Positions 1-6,372 of a stretch of DNA of 15,250 bases are shown piece after piece. Within the stretch, counting starts at the first letter, position 1. Each line of letters opens with the position of its first letter. The stretch spans positions 1 to 15,250 of the forward strand of contig CALWXI010000068.1 in NCBI GenBank assembly GCA_944385455.1, written 5' to 3'. The notes beneath the pieces are model-generated. The model was not told the origin of the DNA and did not search any database. It was given only the letters and a program-made list of their open reading frames with translations. A program made the position numbers and the translations under genes. The DNA is from an uncultured Oscillospiraceae bacterium (lineage in GTDB: Bacteria; Bacillota; Clostridia; Oscillospirales; Oscillospiraceae).

Positions 1-178
1 CCTTGACCCGCTGGGCCACCTGGCGGAGGTTGAAGTGGCCGGGCACGCACTCGCTCCAGGCGTTGGCGATGCCGATGACGGGGCGCTTGAGGTCGTCCGT
101 GGTGAAGCCCATGGACTTGAGGGTGGCCCGGTAATACTGGTTGCCCAGGCCCTCCAGGATGTGCTTGCTGCGTTCCAT
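1..178 (-). CDS. IlvD/Edd-family dehydratase, N-terminal part (3' end outside window)
   Basis: Only the first 59 codons are in the window. The protein begins MERSKHILEG and contains RPVIGIANAWSECVPGHFNL at residues 32-51. This matches the N-terminal block of the IlvD/Edd family (dihydroxy-acid dehydratase, phosphogluconate dehydratase, sugar-acid dehydratases), iron-sulfur enzymes that remove water from 2,3-dihydroxy acids to give 2-keto acids. The cysteine cluster ligands lie beyond the edge, so the subfamily cannot be settled. It could be the branched-chain amino acid enzyme IlvD or a sugar-acid dehydratase. The divergent aldolase gene favours the second only as an inference. On the minus strand AAGGAG precedes two in-frame ATGs (178 and 184), with spacers of 10 and 4 bases. 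I chose 178, but 184 (MIMERSK) is possible. A near-consensus promoter lies at 241-270. Confidence 0.8.
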   Translation of the reverse strand, partial: MERSKHILEGLGNQYYRATLKSMGFTTDDLKRPVIGIANAWSECVPGHFNLRQVAQRVK

Positions 179-240
179 AATCATCCGACTCCTTATGATT
201 CTAAAGTGTGGGAATTGCAGGAAAATCCAATTCTTTTTCT

Positions 241-270
241 ATCATACCATTCCCGGCGGAGGGCTGTCAA
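241..270 (-). promoter_or_regulatory. Sigma-A promoter for the IlvD/Edd-family gene
   Basis: On the minus strand TTGACA (plus positions 265-270) is followed after 18 bases by TATGAT (241-246). This is a perfect -35 and a five-of-six -10 box. It points left and would start transcription near 234, giving a leader of about 55 bases. It lies back to back with the rightward promoter at 310-339, with 39 bp between the two -35 boxes. Confidence 0.8.
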
Positions 271-309
271 TCCGCCGGAGGCGGAGGCGGAAAAAAACCG
301 GCGGGAGCG

Positions 310-339
310 TTGACAAAGGACGCCGGAGGCGAGTATAGT
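310..339 (+). promoter_or_regulatory. Sigma-A promoter for the HpcH/HpaI aldolase gene
   Basis: TTGACA at 310-315 is followed after 18 bases by TATAGT at 334-339. Transcription would start near 346, leaving a leader of about 90 bases before the ATG at 437. Confidence 0.8.
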
Positions 340-394
340 AAGGATAACGGCAAGGCCCGTGGGAGACGGAAACGGATTCCGCTCCAAGGAAAAA

Positions 395-416
395 CCGGCG
401 GGGGACCTCCCGCCGG
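395..416 (+). other. Leader hairpin just upstream of the aldolase ribosome binding site
   Basis: CCGGCGGG (395-402) and CCCGCCGG (409-416) pair perfectly as an 8-bp GC stem around a six-base loop. The stem ends 7 bases before the AAGGAG ribosome binding site (424-429). No U-run follows, so it is not a terminator. It may stabilise the 5' end of the transcript or tune translation. Confidence 0.5.
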
Positions 417-436
417 AACAGATAAGGAGAATGGTT

Positions 437-1225
437 ATGGATGTAAGCAAGATGCCCACCATGGACAGCGTCGCCCGCTTCAAGGCCGCGATGGAGTCTG
501 ACAAGGGCGCGCTGGGTCCCTTCATGATCAGCACCGATCCCGCTTTTGTGGAGGCCGCTGGTTACGCCGGGTATGATTTCGTGCTGCTGGATATGGAGCA
601 CGGCACCACCACCCATCAGACCCTGCCCAACCTGATCCGCGCCGCCAACGTGGCGGGCGTGTGCCCCGTGGTCCGCGTGCCCCGCGGCACCGATATCTGG
701 ATCGACCAGGCTCTGGACGTGGGCGCCGGCGCCGTGATGGTCCCCCAGATCGACACCGCCGAGCAGGCCCGGGCCGCCGTGGCCGCCGCCAAGTTCTCTC
801 CCATCGGCAACCGCGGCACCTGCCGCTTCGTCCGTTCCGCCGGCTTCGGCGCCATCCCCGGCAAGGACTACTTCGCCAAGGCCCAGGACACCATGGTCAT
901 CGTCCAGGCCGAGGGCAAGAAGGCCGTGGAGAACCTGGACGAGATCCTGGACGTTCCCGGCATCGACGTGGTGTTCGTGGGTCCCTATGACCTGTCCAGC
1001 TCCCTGGGCCTGGTGGGCCAGATCGACCACCCCGACGTGGTGGAGTGCATCAAGGGCATCATCGCCAAGGCGTCCGCCAAGGGCGTGAAGGTGGGCTGCT
1101 TCGCCGACTCCGTGGAGGGCGGCAAGAAGTGGCGCGACCTGGGCGTGAAGTTCATCGGCTACGCCTGCGACACCTACATCTTCATGCAGGGCGCCAGGGC
1201 CGACGTGGAGAGCTTCGCCAAGTAA
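437..1225 (+). CDS. HpcH/HpaI-family class II aldolase
   Basis: This 262-residue protein has the length and motif order of the HpcH/HpaI aldolase family. These metal-dependent enzymes cleave 4-hydroxy-2-keto acids or 2-keto-3-deoxy sugar acids to pyruvate (or a related 2-keto acid) and an aldehyde. Visible features are LLDMEH with the catalytic-type His55, the pyruvate-carboxylate Arg80 in VVRVPR, VPQIDTAEQA at 102-111, SPIGNRG at 121-127, and the two expected metal ligands Glu159 (VQAEGKKAVENLDEI) and Asp185 (VGPYDLS). I chose the ATG at 437 because AAGGAG ends 7 bases before it; the in-frame ATG at 431 is only 1 base away. Codon choice is strongly GC-biased, suggesting high expression. It has its own promoter and terminator and diverges from an IlvD/Edd dehydratase, so the two could act in succession on a sugar acid. 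The exact substrate is unknown. Confidence 0.87.
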   Translation: MDVSKMPTMDSVARFKAAMESDKGALGPFMISTDPAFVEAAGYAGYDFVLLDMEHGTTTHQTLPNLIRAANVAGVCPVVRVPRGTDIWIDQALDVGAGAVMVPQIDTAEQARAAVAAAKFSPIGNRGTCRFVRSAGFGAIPGKDYFAKAQDTMVIVQAEGKKAVENLDEILDVPGIDVVFVGPYDLSSSLGLVGQIDHPDVVECIKGIIAKASAKGVKVGCFADSVEGGKKWRDLGVKFIGYACDTYIFMQGARADVESFAK

Positions 1226-1238
1226 CAAGTCCATATGG

Positions 1239-1278
1239 AAAAGGACCCCCGCGGACACGGCCCGCGGGGGTCCTTTTT
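1239..1278 (+). terminator. Intrinsic terminator of the aldolase gene
   Basis: A perfect 16-bp stem (1239-1254 with 1262-1277) closes a seven-base loop, and its 3' arm ends in TCCTTTTT. The A-run on the 5' side makes it formally able to work on both strands, but only the plus-strand gene needs it. Confidence 0.93.
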
Positions 1279-1362
1279 GTCCGCCTTTGCAAAGATTTGA
1301 CCTGTCCGCCGTCAGAGACTTCACATGGGGGGAATAAACTGGAAGCAGTTCCGAAAAGCCCC

Positions 1363-1391
1363 TTGACAAACTGTGTTAACTGTACTATTAT
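1363..1391 (+). promoter_or_regulatory. Sigma-A promoter of the glycolipid operon
   Basis: TTGACA at 1363-1368 and TATTAT at 1386-1391 are separated by 17 bases. The start would fall near 1398, about 108 bases before the GTG of the first glycosyltransferase gene. Confidence 0.8.
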
Positions 1392-1411
1392 TACTAATAC
1401 ACTAGTACAGT
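1379..1411. promoter_or_regulatory. Candidate operator: inverted repeat over the -10 box and start site
   Basis: ACTGTACTA (1379-1387) and TAGTACAGT (1403-1411) are perfect 9-bp inverted arms separated by 15 bases. A further TACTA half-site sits at 1392-1396. The dyad covers the -10 box and the likely start site, which is where a repressor would act. The TGTACTA/TAGTACA arms resemble operators of GntR/YtrA-type repressors in Firmicutes. That family assignment is inference, and no regulator gene lies beside it. Confidence 0.55.
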
Positions 1412-1505
1412 GATACAAGAAGACCCGAAAGATCATGCTTTGAAGAAATCCGCCGCGCTGCGTCGTGATCAGAACAAAAGCCTGCGGGAGACGGGAGGAA
1501 CGGCT

Positions 1506-2678
1506 GTGAAGATTTTGCTGACCACGGATTGGTATGCCCCTGCGGTGAACGGGGTGGTGACATCGGTGATGAATCTGAAGCGGGAGCTGGAGCGCAGGGG
1601 CCATGAGGTCCGGGTGCTGACCCTCTCCCGCACGGCCCGGACGGAGGAGCGGGACGCCGTGACGTACCTGGGCTCCATGCCGGCGGGGCTGGTGTATCCC
1701 GGCGCCCGGCTGCGCACGGCCCTGGCGGGGCGGTATGTCCGGCGGCTGGTGGCCTGGCGGCCGGACGTGGTCCACTCCCAGTGCGAGTTCTCCACCTTTT
1801 TCCTGGCCCGGCGCATCGCCCAGGAGGTGGGGGCGCCCCTGATCCACACCTACCACACGGTGTATGAGGATTACACCCACTATTTCTCTCCCAGCGTCCG
1901 GCTGGGGCGCACGGCGGTGACGCTGCTGACGCGGTGGGTGGCGGCCCAGGCCAGCTGCATGCTGGCTCCCACGGGGAAGGTGCGGCTGCTGCTGGAGGAT
2001 TACGGGGTGAAGAGCCCGGTGTTCGTGGTGCCGTCGGGCATCGACCTGAGGCGGTTCCGCCGGGAGGCGGACCCCTGGCGCACGGCGGTGCTGAAAGCGG
2101 GGCTGGGCATTCCCCAGGAGAATCTGGTGCTGGTGAGCGTGGGACGCCTGGCGGCGGAGAAGAATCTGGAGGAGCTGCTGGACATCCGCGCCCGTCTGGA
2201 CGGCGGCGTGACGCTGCTGCTGGTGGGGGACGGCCCCCACCGCGCCCGGCTGGAGGCGCGGGCGGCGGAGCTGGGCCTCACCGCCCCGGCGGTGGTGTTT
2301 GCCGGGATGGTGCCGCCGGAGCAGGTGGGAGACTGGTATCAGCTGGGGGACCTGTTCGTCAGCGCCTCCACCAGCGAGACCCAGGGCCTGACCTACGCCG
2401 AGGCCCTGGCCGCCGGCGTCCCGGCGCTGTGCCGGGCGGACCCGTGCCTGGGCGGCGTGATCCGGGACGGGGAGAACGGCTGGCAGTACCGGGACACGGG
2501 GGATTTCATGAGAAGGCTGGAGGAGTTCCGCAGCCATCCCCAGCGGCGGGAGCGGATGAAAGCCGCCGCCCGGCGCAGCGCGGAAGCGTTCTCCGCGGAG
2601 GAATTTGCCCGGCGGGCGGAAGAAATTTATCGCGGCCAATTGGAAAGAATGAGTCGGGGAGAGGAGGTGTCCGCGTGA
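1506..2678 (+). CDS. GT4 glycosyltransferase, probable diacylglycerol glucosyltransferase type
   Basis: This 390-residue GT-B glycosyltransferase of family GT4 likely moves a sugar from a nucleotide sugar to a membrane lipid acceptor on the inner face of the membrane. The N-terminal domain starts MKILLTTDWYAPAVNGVVTS, typical of the family. HTYHTVYEDYTHYF at residues 114-127 is a signature of diacylglycerol glucosyl- and glycosyltransferases of Firmicutes. The C-terminal domain has VSVGRLAAEKN (210-220, with Gly213, Arg214 and Lys219 placed for the sugar nucleotide) and the EX7E motif Glu291/Glu299. The start is GTG at 1506, with GGGAGGA ending 6 bases before it. The frame stays open upstream to 1410, but that stretch has no ribosome binding site and covers the leader. 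It is first in a three-gene operon, and its stop overlaps the next start by 4 bases (GTGA). Acceptor and sugar are not proven. Confidence 0.85.
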   Translation: MKILLTTDWYAPAVNGVVTSVMNLKRELERRGHEVRVLTLSRTARTEERDAVTYLGSMPAGLVYPGARLRTALAGRYVRRLVAWRPDVVHSQCEFSTFFLARRIAQEVGAPLIHTYHTVYEDYTHYFSPSVRLGRTAVTLLTRWVAAQASCMLAPTGKVRLLLEDYGVKSPVFVVPSGIDLRRFRREADPWRTAVLKAGLGIPQENLVLVSVGRLAAEKNLEELLDIRARLDGGVTLLLVGDGPHRARLEARAAELGLTAPAVVFAGMVPPEQVGDWYQLGDLFVSASTSETQGLTYAEALAAGVPALCRADPCLGGVIRDGENGWQYRDTGDFMRRLEEFRSHPQRRERMKAAARRSAEAFSAEEFARRAEEIYRGQLERMSRGEEVSA

Positions 2679-3262
2679 CGCAGCCAATGGAAAAAACGGT
2701 CCTGCGGGCGGTGTCCATGACGGGGTTCGCGGTGTGCGTGCTGCTGGCGCTGTGGGGCTGGCAGACGGGAGTGCTGACCTCCCAGGAGCGGCTGGAGGCC
2801 CTGGTGAAAAGCTGCGGAGCGGCGGGGGCGGTGCTCTTCACCGTGTTTCAGGCGGTGCAGGTGGTGGTGCCCATCCTGCCCGGCGGCCTGGGGTGCCTGG
2901 CGGGGGTGCTGCTGTTCGGCCCGGTGATGGGGTTCGTGTACAACTATGTGGGCATCTGCATCGGGTCCCTCATGGCCTTCGCCGTGGCCCGCAGCTGCGG
3001 AAAGCCCCTGCTGGGCCTGCTGTTCTCCCAGCGGACCATCGACAGATACAGCCGCTGGGCGGAGGAGAAGGACCGCTTTGCCCGGCTCTTCGCCCTGGCC
3101 ATTTTCCTGCCGGTGGCGCCGGACGACTTCCTGTGCTACCTGGCGGGGACCACCGGCATGTCCTGGCGGCGCTACACCGCCATCATCCTGCTGGGCAAGC
3201 CCTTTGCCATCGCCCTGTACAGCCTGGGACTGACGGCGCTGTGGCAGCTGCTGGTGCGGTAA
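2675..3262 (+). CDS. TVP38/TMEM64 (VTT/SNARE-associated) family membrane protein
   Basis: This 195-residue multi-pass membrane protein has the VTT-domain hallmarks. A first hydrophobic segment lies near residues 12-30. PILPGG near residue 67 falls in a re-entrant-like hydrophobic stretch, followed by GVLLFGPVMGFVYNYVG. FLPVAPDDFLCYLAGTTGMSWRRY is the C-terminal block typical of bacterial TVP38/TMEM64 proteins. Relatives (DedA/UptA-type and eukaryotic VTT proteins) act as lipid scramblases or translocases. The start is GTG at 2675, overlapping the previous stop, with GAGGAGG ending 7 bases before it; an ATG at 2687 is a weaker alternative. Tight coupling between two lipid glycosyltransferase genes suggests it moves or helps distribute the glycolipid product. 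That role is inference. Confidence 0.87.
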   Translation: MTQPMEKTVLRAVSMTGFAVCVLLALWGWQTGVLTSQERLEALVKSCGAAGAVLFTVFQAVQVVVPILPGGLGCLAGVLLFGPVMGFVYNYVGICIGSLMAFAVARSCGKPLLGLLFSQRTIDRYSRWAEEKDRFARLFALAIFLPVAPDDFLCYLAGTTGMSWRRYTAIILLGKPFAIALYSLGLTALWQLLVR

Positions 3263-3283
3263 CGAACAAAGGAGGAACGCGCA

Positions 3284-4327
3284 ATGGAGATCTATATCTA
3301 CGGCGGCGGCGAGCGGCTGGTGGGCAGAAGCGGCGTGGGACAGGCCATCCGCCACCAGCGCGAGGCGCTGCGCCGGGCGGGACTGCCCGCCTCGGACCGC
3401 TGGAGCCGGGATACCGGCGCGGTCCAGATCAACACGGTGCTGCCGGACGCGGTGCTCACGGCCCTGCATGCCCGGCTCCACCGGCGGAAGGTGGTCTGGT
3501 ACGGCCACTCCACCATGGAGGATTTCCGGGACTCCTTCGTGGGGTCCAACCTGCTGGCCCCCTGGTTCCGGCGGTGGATCACCTTCTGCTACGGCCTGGG
3601 GGACGTGGTGGTGACCCCCACCCCCTACGCCCGGGAGCTGCTGCTGCGCTACGGCGTGCGCCGCCCGGTATACAGCCTGTCCAACGGCGTGGACACGGAC
3701 TTCTTCGCCCCGGATCCCGCCCTGCGGGACGCTTTCCGCTCCCGATACGGCTTGAAGGAGGGGGAGAAGGCGGTGATCTCCGTGGGCCACACCATCGCCC
3801 GCAAGGGTCTGCCGGAGTTTCTGGACCTGGCGGCGCGGATGCCCCGGGTGCGGTTTTTCTGGTTCGGCTGGACGGATCCCCGACTGGTGCCCGCCGCCGT
3901 CCGGGCGGCCATGGCCGCGGCGCCGGAAAACGTGTGCTTTGCCGGCTTCGTGGATCGGGAGCGGCTGCGGGAGGCCTACTGCGGCGCCGACGCCTTCGCC
4001 TTTTTGAGCCGGGAGGAGACGGAGGGCATCGTGGTGCTGGAGGCCCTCGCCTGCGGCATCCCGGTGCTGGTGCGGGACATCCCCGTCTACCGCCGCTGGC
4101 TCAAGGACGGGGAGAACGTCTACAAGGCCGCCGACGAAGAGACGGCGTACCGCCGCCTCTCCGGCATCCTGGACGGCACGCTGCCGGATCTCACGGCGGC
4201 GGGCCGGGCGGTGGCCCAGGCCCGGAGCCTGGAGGCCGTGGGCCGGTGCCTGGGGGAGATCTACCGCCGGGAGCGCATTCTCCATCCCGCTCCCGCCCCT
4301 CTTCCGCCCCGGCGCGTCCGGGTGTGA
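3284..4327 (+). CDS. GT4 glycosyltransferase, LafB-like second glycolipid glycosyltransferase
   Basis: This 347-residue GT-B enzyme begins MEIYIYGGGERLVGRSGVG. It has the VWYGHSTMEDFRDSFVGSNL block that I recognise from Firmicutes glycosyltransferases paired with monoglycosyl-diacylglycerol synthases (LafA/LafB, BgsA/BgsB and CpoA-type pairs). The C-terminal domain holds VYSLSNGVDTDFF, ISVGHTIARKG and the EX7E motif Glu245/Glu253 in REETEGIVVLEALACG. The probable role is adding a sugar to a diacylglycerol glycolipid, possibly the second residue. The sequence alone does not say which of the two enzymes acts first. AAAGGAGG ends 8 bases before the ATG, and the gap from the membrane protein gene is 21 bases. 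The last 20 or so residues are rich in proline and arginine and look unconserved. A strong terminator follows. Confidence 0.83.
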   Translation: MEIYIYGGGERLVGRSGVGQAIRHQREALRRAGLPASDRWSRDTGAVQINTVLPDAVLTALHARLHRRKVVWYGHSTMEDFRDSFVGSNLLAPWFRRWITFCYGLGDVVVTPTPYARELLLRYGVRRPVYSLSNGVDTDFFAPDPALRDAFRSRYGLKEGEKAVISVGHTIARKGLPEFLDLAARMPRVRFFWFGWTDPRLVPAAVRAAMAAAPENVCFAGFVDRERLREAYCGADAFAFLSREETEGIVVLEALACGIPVLVRDIPVYRRWLKDGENVYKAADEETAYRRLSGILDGTLPDLTAAGRAVAQARSLEAVGRCLGEIYRRERILHPAPAPLPPRRVRV

Positions 4328-4332
4328 CGCGT

Positions 4333-4365
4333 CCGCGCGCGGCAGACGCCGCGCGCGGTTTTTTT
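4333..4365 (+). terminator. Intrinsic terminator of the glycolipid operon
   Basis: CCGCGCGCGGC (4333-4343) pairs perfectly with GCCGCGCGCGG (4348-4358) across an AGAC loop and is followed by seven T residues (4359-4365). Confidence 0.95.
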
Positions 4366-4400
4366 ATGCCTGTTTTCAGAGCGGAAGCTGGCGCATCGGC

Positions 4401-4462
4401 CAAAAATTTAAAAAAATTTTTATATTTCCGGGGTTTGACATTGGCCTGGAATGTGATACAAT
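4401..4462 (+). promoter_or_regulatory. Strong promoter of pyruvate kinase with AT-rich upstream element
   Basis: TTGACA (4435-4440) and TACAAT (4457-4462) are separated by 16 bases, and TGA just before the -10 box gives an extended -10. Directly upstream, 4401-4428 is almost pure A/T in long A- and T-runs, the form of an UP element that binds the RNA polymerase alpha subunit. This AT block stands out against the GC-rich surroundings. Confidence 0.8.
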
Positions 4463-4505
4463 ACCGGCGAACGAAAACGATTACCTTTGAAAGGCGGAGA
4501 TACGT

Positions 4506-6242
4506 ATGAGAAAGACGAAGATCGTCTGCACCCTGGGTCCCTCCACGGACCGGGAGGGCGTGCTGCGGGAGATGATCGAGGCGGGCATGAACGTGGCCCG
4601 GTTCAACTTCTCCCACGGCAGCCACGAAGAGCACAAGGCCCGGCTGGACGCCCTCAAGCGCCTGCGGGAGGAGCTGAACCGTCCGGTGGCGGCCATGCTG
4701 GACACCAAGGGGCCCGAGATCCGGCTCAAGCAGTTTGCAAACGGCCCGGTGCAGCTGCGTACCGGCGAGGAGTTCACCCTCACCACGGCGGAGGTCCCCG
4801 GCGACGAGCACCGCTGCTCCATCACCTACGCGGACCTGCCCGGGGATGTGAAGGAGGGGGACACCATCCTCCTGGACGACGGCCTGGTGCGGCTGACGGT
4901 GCTGGAGACCACCGAAACGGACATCCGCTGCCGGGTGGAAAACGACGGCATCATGAAGGACAAGAAGGGCGTCAACGTTCCCGGCGTGCGGCTGAACATG
5001 CCGTACATGAGCCAGCGGGACCGGGACGACATCCTCTTCGGCGTGGAGCAGGGCTTCGACTACATCGCCGCCAGCTTCGTCCGCTCCGCCGCCGACGTGC
5101 GGGAGATCCGCAGCGTGCTGGACCGGGCGGGCTCCGCCATCCGGATCATCGCCAAGGTGGAGAACCAGGAGGGCATCTCCAACCTGCCCGAGATCCTCTC
5201 CGCCGCCGACGGCATCATGGTGGCCCGGGGCGATCTGGGCGTGGAGATCGACTTCACCGAGATCCCCATCCTGCAAAAGGACATGATCGCCCAGTGCGTG
5301 GCCTGCGGCAAGCCGGTCATCACCGCCACCCAGATGCTGGACTCCATGATGGAGAATCCCCGTCCCACCCGGGCGGAGATCACCGACGTGGCCAACGCCA
5401 TCTATGACGGGACCTCCGCCATCATGCTCTCCGGCGAGACGGCGGCCGGCAAGTACCCGGTGGAGGCGGTGCGCACCATGGACGCCATCGCCCGCAAGAC
5501 CGAGGCCAACGTGGGCACCGACATGCGGCCCCTGAAGGGCAAGTCCCGCTTGTCCATCACCGCCGCCACGGCCCACGCCGCCTGCACCACCGCCATGGAC
5601 ATCGGCGCCGACGCCATCCTCACCGTCAGCCAGCGGGGCGTCACGGCCCAGATGGTCAGCCGCTTCCGGCCCAGCACCACGGTGGTGGCGCTGCTGCTGG
5701 ATCCCCAGGTGCAGCGGCAGATGGCCCTGTACTGGGGCGTGGAGCCGCTGACCATGCCCTACGCCAGCAGCACCGACGAGCTGGTGGAATTCGCCGTGAA
5801 GGCCGCGGTGGACGCCGGCATCGTCAAGCAGGACGACCTGGTGGTGGTCACCGCCGGCGTGCCCGTGGGCGTCACCGGCACCACCAACATGATCCGGGTC
5901 CATCAGGTGGGCGGGTCCCTGGTCAACGCCACCGGCATCGGCACCAAGAAGGCCACGGGCCGGCTGTGCGTGTGCCGCACCCTGGACGCCGTGGAGGAGA
6001 AGTTCCGCCCCGGCGACGTGCTGGTGGTGCCCTACACCACCAACGACCTGCTGCCCTATATCCGGGAGGCCGCCGCGGTGGTCAGCGAGGAGGCCAGCGC
6101 CGAAAGCCATACCGCCACGGTGGGCCTGACGCTGGATAAGCCCGTCATCGTGGGCGCCACGGACGCCACCCGCCGCCTCCAGGACGGCGTCATGGTGTCG
6201 GTGGACTGCGCCAGAGGCGTGGTGCAGACCCTGCCCCAGTAA
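4506..6242 (+). CDS. pyk: Pyruvate kinase with C-terminal PEP-utiliser-like domain
   Basis: This 578-residue cytoplasmic enzyme converts phosphoenolpyruvate and ADP to pyruvate and ATP in glycolysis. Motifs include TKIVCTLGPS at the N-terminus, Arg32/Asn34/His37 in ARFNFSHG, MLDTKGPEIR, the signature IAKVENQEGISNLPEI with Lys217 and the metal ligand Glu219, Asp243 in VARGDLG, Thr275 in TATQML, and the SGETAAGKYPVEAV block. After about residue 475 comes the extra domain found in Bacillus-type pyruvate kinases, related to the phosphohistidine domain of PEP-utilising enzymes (GDVLVVPYTTNDLLPYIREA, then SHTATVG with His535). The usual GG(L/I)TSHAA loop is altered to ASAESHTA here. The length fits that class (about 585). 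The ribosome binding site is AAGGCGGAG. The gene stands alone between its promoter and a terminator. Confidence 0.97.
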   Translation: MRKTKIVCTLGPSTDREGVLREMIEAGMNVARFNFSHGSHEEHKARLDALKRLREELNRPVAAMLDTKGPEIRLKQFANGPVQLRTGEEFTLTTAEVPGDEHRCSITYADLPGDVKEGDTILLDDGLVRLTVLETTETDIRCRVENDGIMKDKKGVNVPGVRLNMPYMSQRDRDDILFGVEQGFDYIAASFVRSAADVREIRSVLDRAGSAIRIIAKVENQEGISNLPEILSAADGIMVARGDLGVEIDFTEIPILQKDMIAQCVACGKPVITATQMLDSMMENPRPTRAEITDVANAIYDGTSAIMLSGETAAGKYPVEAVRTMDAIARKTEANVGTDMRPLKGKSRLSITAATAHAACTTAMDIGADAILTVSQRGVTAQMVSRFRPSTTVVALLLDPQVQRQMALYWGVEPLTMPYASSTDELVEFAVKAAVDAGIVKQDDLVVVTAGVPVGVTGTTNMIRVHQVGGSLVNATGIGTKKATGRLCVCRTLDAVEEKFRPGDVLVVPYTTNDLLPYIREAAAVVSEEASAESHTATVGLTLDKPVIVGATDATRRLQDGVMVSVDCARGVVQTLPQ

Positions 6243-6253
6243 AACATCGGAAG

Positions 6254-6283
6254 AAAAGCCCGCTCCGGAAGGAGCGGGCTTTT
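6254..6283. terminator. Bidirectional terminator between pyk and the PAS-HTH regulator
   Basis: AAAAGCCCGCTCC (6254-6266) pairs perfectly with GGAGCGGGCTTTT (6271-6283) around GGAA. The A-run on the left and T-run on the right give a U-tail on both strands. It therefore ends pyk from the left and can serve the regulator gene, which stops at 6373, from the right. Confidence 0.9.
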
Positions 6284-6372
6284 CCTGTACGCGCGGTCTG
6301 TGCGGCTTGCGGGATGTGGAAAAGACGTTCACAGGCGCTCTGAGCGAGAGGCGTTCATAGCGCGCGTTCCCT

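Larger units (their letters stand above)
253..416. repeat. Five copies of CCGGCGG/CCGCCGG in the divergent control region
   Basis: The heptamer CCGGCGG occurs at 253-259, 298-304 and 395-401. Its reverse complement CCGCCGG occurs at 272-278 and 410-416. The first two copies form an inverted repeat around the leftward -35 box. The second and third copies flank the A-rich centre between the promoters. The last two form the stem of a leader hairpin. A related 11-mer, CGCCGGAGGCG, is directly repeated at 273-283 and 321-331. This could be a multi-site operator for a shared regulator, or GC-rich coincidence. Confidence 0.4.

Noticed and set aside
359..436. Upstream start for the aldolase extending the reading frame 26 codons
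   Set aside because: The stretch covers the leader hairpin and the AAGGAG site. The family alignment begins after the ATG at 437.
1410..1505. Upstream GTG start adding 32 residues to the first glycosyltransferase
   Set aside because: No ribosome binding site, the codon falls at the end of the operator-like dyad, and the family N-terminus begins at MKILLTTD.
2734..4509. Long plus-strand open frame overlapping the VTT and second glycosyltransferase genes
   Set aside because: It is a shifted frame of the two real genes, Gly/Ala/Pro/Arg-rich, and runs through the terminator at 4333-4365.
4191..6332. Long minus-strand open frame opposite pyruvate kinase
   Set aside because: It mirrors the pyk codons, is His/Gly/Val-rich without motifs, and spans two terminators and a promoter.
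6284..6372. Small RNA or gene between the pyk terminator and the regulator
   Set aside because: There is a loose GTTCA/GCGC repetition and a short CGCTC-T-GAGCG dyad, but no promoter, terminator pair or coding frame of its own.
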